DNA of 5,267 nt from Bacteroidota bacterium (GTDB lineage Bacteria > Bacteroidota > Ignavibacteria > Ignavibacteriales > Ignavibacteriaceae): contig JAJYSI010000275.1 in NCBI GenBank assembly GCA_021793635.1, positions 1-5,267 on the forward strand, in the 5' to 3' direction. The notes beneath the pieces were generated by a model. That model was not told where the DNA came from. It saw only the letters and a program-made list of their open reading frames with translations, and did no database searches. A program made the position numbers and the translations under genes. Numbering within the stretch: the first letter of the stretch is position 1; each line of letters starts with the position of its first letter. Below, in pieces: positions 1 to 4,709 of this stretch.

Positions 1-125
1 AAGTTTTTAAGGAGATATATTTACTAAAAGTCTATTAAGTTAAGGAATTAAATACAAGCGGCGTTCTGAGTCGGAAACTGGCAAGTACGAAATCACGAGA
101 ACGAATAAGACAATTGCGTCTAAGT

Positions 126-206
126 AAGGGCGCACCTCTTATGTCTTTGTGATGGGCATGCCAGTGCCTCGGCTCAGGATGTAACGATGGTTGCGTCCTT
201 TTTTAT
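126..206 (+). terminator. Possible terminator-like long hairpin with T run
   Basis: Bases 126-136 (AAGGGCGCACC) can pair with 189-200 (GGTTGCGTCCTT), giving about 11 base pairs with one G-U pair and one bulged T. The right arm runs directly into TTTTTT at 199-204. The enclosed 52 bases can form a smaller hairpin, GGGCA at 154-158 with TGCCT at 165-169. This has the shape of an intrinsic terminator, but the loop is very long. The left arm can instead pair with TGCGTC at 115-120, so the two folds exclude each other. It may end an upstream transcript or act as an attenuator; chance pairing is not excluded. Confidence 0.35.
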
Positions 207-385
207 TGCACATTTCTGTTATCTGCAAATAGGGGAACAACCATCCCTCGCTCAATCAAAAACAAGATCTCTATGGTTATATGCGTATATGATAGTGTAC
301 GGGGAAGGAGTAGTGCTATGTCAGGCTGAAGAAAAAACTTTTTGCTTAAAACTAATAATTCACTATTTGTTTCACAACTTTTTAC

Positions 386-391
386 GAGGAG
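386..391 (+). promoter_or_regulatory. Ribosome binding site of the lipoprotein gene
   Basis: GAGGAG lies 5 bases upstream of the ATG at 397. It fixes the start there rather than at the ATG at 187, which opens the same frame 70 codons earlier but lacks any such site and is followed by unconvincing sequence. Confidence 0.75.
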
Positions 392-396
392 AAAAT

Positions 397-753
397 ATGA
401 AAAGTATTTTCAAACTATCAATCATCGTTATTTGCTTTATAGCCGCGATACTGGTGACAGGATGCGCCGCATCTCAGCATGCGGGAACTACGTACGTTCC
501 AAAGCCCGCAAAGACGGAAACGAACGAAGGTATCTGGCTGAGTTATTGGCAAGACCAGTTCGATGCTTACAGTGGAAACGTCATCGTACCGGATGCAAGC
601 TATCCCGAAGCATCAAAGCAAGCATTCCAGAGAGCCAAGCTTGAGTGGGATAGAAAGGTGGAGACCGCAGCCACCAATACCAGCATCTTGTTGTATGGCG
701 GCGGCACTGTCGCATCGTTGCTTCTCATACTGGCGATAGCGGGAGCGTTATAA
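397..753 (+). CDS. Small putative lipoprotein with C-terminal membrane helix
   Basis: This is a 118-residue protein of unrecognised family. The N-terminus is a clear lipoprotein signal: basic residues K2 and K6, a hydrophobic stretch at about 7-20, and the lipobox LVTGC with the lipidated cysteine at residue 23. A24 follows it, so no inner-membrane retention signal is obvious. Residues about 25-93 form a polar middle part, with an aromatic-rich stretch at 46-58 (W47, Y50, W51, F55, Y58) and a charged, probably helical segment at 70-90. Residues about 96-117 are strongly hydrophobic (three glycines, then L/I/A-rich) and look like a membrane helix. A lipid anchor at one end and a helix at the other is unusual for so small a protein. 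The start at 397 is chosen for its ribosome binding site and signal peptide. The gene appears monocistronic, closed by the hairpin at 811-836. Function unknown. Confidence 0.8.
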   Translation: MKSIFKLSIIVICFIAAILVTGCAASQHAGTTYVPKPAKTETNEGIWLSYWQDQFDAYSGNVIVPDASYPEASKQAFQRAKLEWDRKVETAATNTSILLYGGGTVASLLLILAIAGAL

Positions 754-774
754 TATTACCATTACGTTCAAAGT

Positions 775-800
775 AAGCGTTAGCTGGCAAGATAATGCTT
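775..800 (+). other. Minor hairpin in the lipoprotein 3' region
   Basis: AAGCGTTA at 775-782 pairs with TAATGCTT at 793-800 over eight positions, one of them G-U, around a 10-base loop. No T run follows, so it is not a terminator by itself. It sits just before the stronger hairpin at 811-836 and may only protect the transcript end, or may mean nothing. Confidence 0.3.
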
Positions 801-805
801 GAGAC

Positions 806-846
806 AAAAAGCGTCACTCAATGAAACGAGTGACGCAATTTATTTA
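806..846 (+). terminator. Strong intrinsic terminator, possibly bidirectional
   Basis: A perfect 9-base-pair stem, GCGTCACTC (811-819) with GAGTGACGC (828-836), encloses the 8-base loop AATGAAAC. It is followed by AATTTATTTA on the plus strand and preceded by AAAAA at 806-810, which reads as TTTTT on the other strand, so it could stop transcription both ways. It separates the lipoprotein gene from the secreted repeat protein, making them separate transcription units. Confidence 0.75.
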
Positions 847-881
847 TCACGAATTTGACTTATCAGAAGATTTTTTATTAC

Positions 882-885
882 GGAG
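882..885 (+). promoter_or_regulatory. Ribosome binding site of the T9SS repeat protein
   Basis: GGAG (within ACGGAGA) lies 8 bases before the ATG at 894. The frame is open from a TTG at 855, but that start lies 8 bases after the terminator T-rich tail, lacks a site of its own and would put 13 polar or aromatic residues before a typical signal peptide. The ATG at 894 is therefore preferred. Confidence 0.75.
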
Positions 886-893
886 ATTTTATT

Positions 894-3062
894 ATGAAAA
901 ACGTTCATCTACTTCTTATTTTATTTTTACTATGCTTCTTGCTTACGATAGAAGCGCAGACCTGGCAGCAATTGCCCGGGCCCTACGGAGGATACGTATT
1001 ATCCTTAGCAATAAATTCGCAGAATCAAACTATCATGTATGCTGGAACCCGCGGAGGTGATTTATATGAATCAACCACCGGCGGCAGTCAATGGTCTAAA
1101 CTTTATTCATTTGGCAGCAACATCTGGTCAGTTACCCTTGATCCTATTACGCCAAGTAATGTATACGTCGGAACAGAATCAGGCGGATTGTTTCAATCGA
1201 CTGACAACGGAAGGAACTGGAACAACATCAGCCCCACAAGCAAACAAATAACCGACATTGTCATTGATCCGAAAAATAATTCTATCCTTTATGCGAGCGT
1301 GAACGGGGACGGCATTTACAAATCAACGAACCAGGGAAGTTCGTGGTCGCTCGTGACGGTCGGACTCAATGATAATCAAATATACTCACTTGCAATCGAT
1401 CCGACGAATTCTCAAATCCTCTATGCTGGAGGAAGCGGGACAGTGTACAAAAGCCAATCCGGTGGTCTTACCTGGTCTGCACTCTATTCTGCATACAGCA
1501 ACATTACTTCAATTGTGATTGATCCGAACAATACGAACAATTTATTTATCGGAACCTTGGGCGGTATTTATAAATCGATTGATAAAGGAAGCAACTGGAA
1601 TTCGATGAATAACGGTCTCACGAATACCAAAGTGCATTCGCTTATTCTGTCATCTTCCAATTCCTCAGTATTATATGCTGGCACTGAAGGAGGGCTCTTT
1701 AAATCGATTACCGGCGGTTCAAGCTGGACGCTGAATTTTAATCCCGCCGGACAGACTACCATCAATACACTGTGTATCAATCCTTCTAACGCTAATTCGG
1801 TATTTGCCGGCTGCGATGGAGATGGCATATTTGAAACAATGAATAGCGGCAGTGCGTGGACTGCAACTAATTCGGGGTTTACTAATTTGAATATATGGAA
1901 AATTGTAGCTGATCCCCAGCATGCAAATATACTTTACGCCGGAACAGAAGTAGGAGGAGTGTACAAAACAACGGATTGGGGGAGTACCTGGACGTTGATG
2001 AAACAATTGCAGAATGTATACACGCTTGCTGTCGATAACTTAAATACAAATATTGTCTATGCTGGAACCAATGGCAATGGTATTTATAAATCTCTTGACG
2101 GAGGAAAAACCTGGAGTCAGTTCAATACCGGATTATCAAATACTCAGGTTTGGGACATTGCGATCGATCCAACGAATACTTCAGTGCTGTACGTGGCAAC
2201 ACAGGGCGGCGCATATAAATCAGCCGATGGTGCGGCAAGCTGGGTACTTGCTTACAGTCCATTTCTTGAAGGTTGTTATTCTGTAGCAGTTGATCCCTCA
2301 AATACGAATACCATATTCATGGGCTCAGGCGTGTATGACGGCCCCATAAAACAAAGCACTGACGGTGGGTCTACTTGGAGTTCTTTTGGGAGCGGAATTG
2401 ATTTCGAGAATATCTTTGCATTGAAGGTGATACCTACAAACCCGAGTACGGTGTACGCCGGCGGATTTGGAGGTTCCTTTACTACGTATTCAGGGCTCTT
2501 TAGTCTTCCGTATGGTTTTTCGAATTGGACAAAAGACATTGATGATTTCTATACATCGGAAGTTGCGTACAATCCAACAAATATATCTGAGATTTATGCC
2601 GCATCATTTAATGCCGGCATATCCAGTTCTACCGACGGAGGAAATTCATGGAATGGGATAAGCAATTCATTGCCGTATTCTACTTCTGATGCGGTGTGTT
2701 TTGATAGCAACAAAGTATTTGCGGCTTTTCGCTATGGAGGCATGTGGGAAACGAACTCGCTCATTACAGGAATAAAAAATCAAAATAAAAAAATGCCGAC
2801 AACATATTCATTGAGCCAGAATTATCCGAACCCATTTAATCCGAGTACGACAATCGATTATTCGGTTCCAAGGTCGAGCTTTGTTTCAGTTAAAGTGTAT
2901 GACATTCTTGGGAAAGAAGTAGCGACATTGATGAATGAAGAAAAATTGCCCGGGAATTATTCTATAACGTTCAATGCGAGTGAATTCCCAAGTGGAATTT
3001 ATTTTTATCGTTTGCAGTCGGGGAGATTTGTTGAAACAAAAAAGTTAATCGTTTTGAAATAG
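894..3062 (+). CDS. Secreted 14-repeat beta-propeller (Asp-box/BNR) protein with T9SS tail
   Basis: This 722-residue protein is built for export. Residues 1-22 are a signal peptide: K2, a Leu/Ile/Phe-rich core, and likely cleavage after IEAQ. Residues about 37-620 hold about 14 units of 41-46 residues. Each reads roughly as hydrophobic strand, D-P-x-N, YAGT-x-GG-hydrophobic-YKS, then an Asp box of the form S-x-D-x-G-x-T-W; twelve Asp boxes are visible, from 60-67 to 579-586. Such repeats fold as propeller blades, and 14 would fit two seven-bladed propellers. Residues about 638-722 are a type A T9SS sorting domain (NYPNPFNPSTTI at 643-654, LGKEVATL at 672-679, GIYFYRL at 701-707, LIVLK at the end). 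The protein is therefore expected to cross the outer membrane and be attached to the surface or released. The architecture resembles GH74 glycosidases and Vps10-like domains, but GH74 catalytic aspartates are not evident. The ligand is unknown; binding or adhesion is more likely than catalysis. Confidence 0.93.
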   Translation: MKNVHLLLILFLLCFLLTIEAQTWQQLPGPYGGYVLSLAINSQNQTIMYAGTRGGDLYESTTGGSQWSKLYSFGSNIWSVTLDPITPSNVYVGTESGGLFQSTDNGRNWNNISPTSKQITDIVIDPKNNSILYASVNGDGIYKSTNQGSSWSLVTVGLNDNQIYSLAIDPTNSQILYAGGSGTVYKSQSGGLTWSALYSAYSNITSIVIDPNNTNNLFIGTLGGIYKSIDKGSNWNSMNNGLTNTKVHSLILSSSNSSVLYAGTEGGLFKSITGGSSWTLNFNPAGQTTINTLCINPSNANSVFAGCDGDGIFETMNSGSAWTATNSGFTNLNIWKIVADPQHANILYAGTEVGGVYKTTDWGSTWTLMKQLQNVYTLAVDNLNTNIVYAGTNGNGIYKSLDGGKTWSQFNTGLSNTQVWDIAIDPTNTSVLYVATQGGAYKSADGAASWVLAYSPFLEGCYSVAVDPSNTNTIFMGSGVYDGPIKQSTDGGSTWSSFGSGIDFENIFALKVIPTNPSTVYAGGFGGSFTTYSGLFSLPYGFSNWTKDIDDFYTSEVAYNPTNISEIYAASFNAGISSSTDGGNSWNGISNSLPYSTSDAVCFDSNKVFAAFRYGGMWETNSLITGIKNQNKKMPTTYSLSQNYPNPFNPSTTIDYSVPRSSFVSVKVYDILGKEVATLMNEEKLPGNYSITFNASEFPSGIYFYRLQSGRFVETKKLIVLK
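1002..2753 (+). repeat. Tandem propeller-blade repeats inside the secreted protein
   Basis: Fourteen degenerate units, each about 125-135 bases, encode residues 37-620. Asp boxes begin at residues 60, 102, 144, 187, 228, 271, 315, 359, 400, 443, 488 and 579, a spacing of 41-45 residues except for the last interval of 91. That long interval spans unit 12, whose Asp box is degraded, with only S543-N544-W545 recognisable. Unit 14 is also degenerate. DNA identity survives only in short pieces such as TATGCTGGAAC, present at 1038-1048 and 2058-2068, so the duplication is old and the copies are held by protein-level selection. Confidence 0.85.
2805..3059 (+). other. T9SS type A C-terminal sorting domain
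   Basis: Residues 638-722 match the Por-secretion-system C-terminal domain pattern: an opening S-L-S-Q-N-Y-P-N-P-F-N-P motif, a strand-rich middle with VKVYDILGKEV, then PSGIYFYRL and a terminal K-x-I-V-L-K. In T9SS organisms this domain directs transport across the outer membrane and is usually removed by a sortase. A linker rich in N and K (about 621-637) separates it from the propeller. Confidence 0.92.
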
Positions 3063-3097
3063 TATCAGACTTGAGATTTTAAGATGAATTGAAAAAT

Positions 3098-3127
3098 AAT
3101 CCATGGGCTCCGGTTCATGGATTTTTT
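3098..3127 (+). terminator. Intrinsic terminator of the repeat-protein gene
   Basis: AATCCATG (3098-3105) pairs with CATGGATT (3116-3123), possibly extended by two G-U pairs inward, around a loop containing CTCCGG. The right arm leads into TTTTTT at 3122-3127. It lies 35 bases after the stop codon at 3060-3062 and isolates this gene from the TIR gene downstream. Confidence 0.8.
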
Positions 3128-3160
3128 ATATTACCATAAATAAGATAGCTCGTTATTGTA

Positions 3161-3219
3161 CATATGAATTATTATTCGCAATTTGTGACTGTAAATTTTG
3201 AAATTTGAAAATTCATATG
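3161..3219. repeat. Perfect 10-base inverted repeat upstream of the TIR gene
   Basis: CATATGAATT at 3161-3170 and its exact reverse complement AATTCATATG at 3210-3219 are separated by 39 A+T-rich bases. Each arm contains the palindrome CATATG. The pair could be two binding sites of one regulator that loops or represses, or the arms of a weak cruciform. In A+T-rich DNA a match of this length can arise by chance, so a role is only suggested. Confidence 0.45.
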
Positions 3220-3229
3220 ACGTAAAAGA

Positions 3230-3258
3230 AAGTTTTTAGGAAAAATTACCTAAAACTT
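3230..3258 (+). promoter_or_regulatory. Hairpin/operator-like inverted repeat just before the TIR start
   Basis: AAGTTTTTAGG (3230-3240) and CCTAAAACTT (3249-3258) are reverse complements apart from one extra T, around an 8-base A+T loop. It ends 15 bases before the TIR start codon. No T run follows, so it is not a terminator; an operator or a 5' leader hairpin that limits translation fits better. The TIR gene has only a weak purine stretch (GAGAAAA, 3265-3271) as a ribosome binding site. Confidence 0.45.
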
Positions 3259-3273
3259 ATATATGAGAAAATA

Positions 3274-3729
3274 ATGTACAACATTTTCGTAAGCTATGCT
3301 CAATCAGAACTTCGTTGGGCTGAATATTTAAAACAACATTTGGCATTTTCAGATGTTAATGTTTTTGTGGCAGAGCATGACTTGCCTGCAGGAAATAGCC
3401 TTAGCTCTGAAATATCAAGTCAAATTAAAAAATGCGATTTGTTTGTCCTTCTTTGGACACAAAATGCAAACCAATCCACTTATGTTAATCAAGAGTTGTT
3501 TTTGGCAAAATCAGAGGGGAAGAAACAACTTCCGATCCTTCTTCAACCCGGACTTCAATTGCCACAGATTCTCGGGGATACTAAGTATTTGGATATAGCA
3601 AAAAATCCTGAAAGTCAGCTTGCATGGTTGCGAACGTTTGTAGAGAGCGAAGCAAAATCAAAAGCTTTGTCAAATGTTATAGCTGTAGGATTAATAGGTC
3701 TCATTGTTTTTGCGGCGTTTCGAGGATAG
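3274..3729 (+). CDS. TIR-domain protein with C-terminal membrane anchor
   Basis: The 151-residue product begins directly with a TIR fold, the opening strand and box 1-like NIFVSYA at 3-9. Then come an amphipathic helix at 14-23, strand and BB-loop-like VNVFVAEHDLPAG at 28-40, DLFVLLWT at 55-62, the S-x-Y-V-N-Q-E segment at 68-74 and LPILL at 86-90. E74 sits where bacterial NAD-cleaving TIR domains have their catalytic glutamate. Residues 122-131 are a charged linker and about 132-149 a hydrophobic helix ending in R-G, so the protein is probably tail-anchored with the TIR in the cytoplasm. Known bacterial TIR proteins cleave NAD or make ADP-ribose signals, often in phage defence; that role is inferred here. 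The ribosome binding site is weak. The next gene follows after 113 bases on the same strand with no clear terminator. Function could also be non-enzymatic scaffolding. Confidence 0.88.
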   Translation: MYNIFVSYAQSELRWAEYLKQHLAFSDVNVFVAEHDLPAGNSLSSEISSQIKKCDLFVLLWTQNANQSTYVNQELFLAKSEGKKQLPILLQPGLQLPQILGDTKYLDIAKNPESQLAWLRTFVESEAKSKALSNVIAVGLIGLIVFAAFRG

Positions 3730-3842
3730 TAAAGAGTTTATAGTTTTACATTCCAAATTTTAAATGGTATTGCAATTTTTACTTTATCAAATACTTCAAA
3801 CAGAATTTCGACATTTTTTATAACTGAGGATAACTAATTATT
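3730..3842 (+). other. Spacer between the TIR gene and the next gene
   Basis: These 113 A+T-rich bases show no stable hairpin followed by a T run; the best candidate, CCA...TGG near 3752-3766, has only three pairs. Read-through from the TIR gene into the following gene is possible, and a separate promoter for the second gene is not excluded. The only clear site is TGAGGA near the end. Confidence 0.4.
3825..3830 (+). promoter_or_regulatory. Probable ribosome binding site of the 288-residue protein
   Basis: TGAGGA lies 12 bases before the ATG at 3843, farther than usual. An in-frame TAA at 3831-3833 blocks any earlier start, and the next in-frame ATG (3873) has no site and would cut into the hydrophobic segment, so 3843 is kept. 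Confidence 0.5.
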
Positions 3843-4709
3843 ATGGTTGATTCAGATTTATTATGGAAACCCATGCTTGAAGCTGCAGCGCAAACTCTTT
3901 TAGGTGCTATTGGCTCCATAGCATTTGGAAAGATTTTAACAAGCATAAATAAAAAGCATATTTATGAAGGCGCCATGGATTTATGGTGTAGAGGGATAAG
4001 GCAACAACAAGTTGGAGAAAATTCTAATTTGTTATTTGACGGAATCATTTCCCCTTTTGCACAATTATTTCCCGGTGATCCTTTTCAGAATGGTCAAAGA
4101 TGGAATGAATTATATTCCTTTGAAGGCAAGATTTCCAAATATCAATATCAGGCAATGGAATTTTTCGCCGGCTCTGACGCTGCCTTACGAGTAGGTAGTT
4201 TTAACGGGGAAACGTTAGTTGGTTTGTATGCAAGATATGGTTTTATTGGCGAAGGTATTATAGGGATAGCTCCAACTAATTTAATCAAAAAGAAAGTTCC
4301 ACTGTTCTTTGATCCTCAATTTTATGGGGTGCGGGCAATGATAAAGGCTACGCTGACTAAATGTCCAAGTCAGTTAGGATATGTAGCACAAACAATCGCT
4401 TTACGAAGTGGAATTGAGCTGGATACGAGCTATTATGATAATTTGTGGTATTTAAAAATTAAAGACATCGATCTTTTCACAAAACAAAATGATAAAATTA
4501 TATCTTTGTTGGGCTCACCATGGGCCGTAACAGAAAAGAAGAATCAACAATATTTAGTGCAGTACGGCTATTTTTCAGATAATACTGAGTTAAACAATTG
4601 TATTCAAAAACTTCAATATTCCAATGCCTGGAAATATACTCAAGTCTTTTACGACGATATCAATTGTCCCGCTCCGGAAATTAGTTTTAAAGAACGATAC
4701 ATGTTATGA
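3843..4709 (+). CDS. Unrecognised 288-residue protein, possible partner of the TIR protein
   Basis: I do not recognise this family. Residues about 11-32 (M-L-E-A-A-A-Q-T-L-L-G-A-I-G-S-I-A-F-G-K) form a hydrophobic, small-residue-rich helix with G21, G24 and G29, spaced like a membrane-inserting or helix-packing segment; it is not a cleavable signal peptide. Residues 40-150 mix aromatic and glycine-rich parts (ELYSFEGKISKYQYQAMEFF at 89-108, GLYARYGFIGEGIIGIAP at 127-144), possibly a beta-rich domain. Residues 205-270 look like a separate compact domain with strand/helix alternation (KIKDIDLF, DKIISLLGSPW, YLVQYGYFS, ELNNCIQKL, KYTQVFYDD). No nucleotide-binding loop, nuclease motif or metal-binding Cys/His cluster was found. 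It follows the TIR gene on the same strand and has similarly A+T-rich DNA. Its stop overlaps that of the opposing gene. A sensor or membrane effector is conceivable but unproven. Confidence 0.82.
   Translation: MVDSDLLWKPMLEAAAQTLLGAIGSIAFGKILTSINKKHIYEGAMDLWCRGIRQQQVGENSNLLFDGIISPFAQLFPGDPFQNGQRWNELYSFEGKISKYQYQAMEFFAGSDAALRVGSFNGETLVGLYARYGFIGEGIIGIAPTNLIKKKVPLFFDPQFYGVRAMIKATLTKCPSQLGYVAQTIALRSGIELDTSYYDNLWYLKIKDIDLFTKQNDKIISLLGSPWAVTEKKNQQYLVQYGYFSDNTELNNCIQKLQYSNAWKYTQVFYDDINCPAPEISFKERYML

Larger units (their letters stand above)
1..396. other. Gene-free leader region with possible RNA structure
   Basis: I see no supportable protein gene here. Short open frames at the very start close at bases 27 and 38 and could be the last codons of an upstream gene, but nothing identifies one. 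An open frame runs from 187 into the lipoprotein gene, but its first 70 codons have no ribosome binding site and no recognisable protein character. Several local pairings are visible: CGTTCT at 62-67 with AGAACG at 98-103; TGCGTC at 115-120 with GGCGCA at 129-134; and a longer helix, 126-136 with 189-200, followed by six T. The heptamer TTGCGTC occurs twice, at 114-120 and 191-197. No tRNA, rRNA or named riboswitch consensus was recognised. Confidence 0.5.

Noticed and set aside
187..396. N-terminal extension of the lipoprotein from the ATG at 187
   Set aside because: No ribosome binding site, overlap with the T-run hairpin, and a proper site plus signal peptide at 397.
1..396. tRNA, RNase P RNA, SRP RNA, tmRNA or a named riboswitch
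   Set aside because: None of the conserved cores I looked for is present; only generic hairpins are visible.
342..644. Overlapping 100-codon frame across the lipoprotein gene
   Set aside because: Arg/Ser-rich composition without domain character, out of frame with a better supported gene.
855..893. TTG start for the T9SS repeat protein
   Set aside because: It would place 13 extra residues before a normal signal peptide, and the GGAG at 882-885 serves the ATG at 894.
1568..2539. Minus-strand open frames inside the repeat gene
   Set aside because: They are shadows of a strongly repetitive coding frame, with no ribosome binding sites or recognisable domains.
1002..2753. CRISPR-like array
   Set aside because: The periodic units are coding, about 130 bases long and conserved at protein rather than DNA level; there are no identical short repeats with spacers.
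894..3062. Assignment as a GH74 glycosidase or a sialidase
   Set aside because: Asp boxes and propeller blades are shared by many families. The GH74 catalytic aspartates and the sialidase arginine triad with its FRIP motif are not evident.
3063..3273. Insertion sequence ends or an attachment site
   Set aside because: The inverted repeats here do not flank a transposase gene, and no target duplication or integrase was found.
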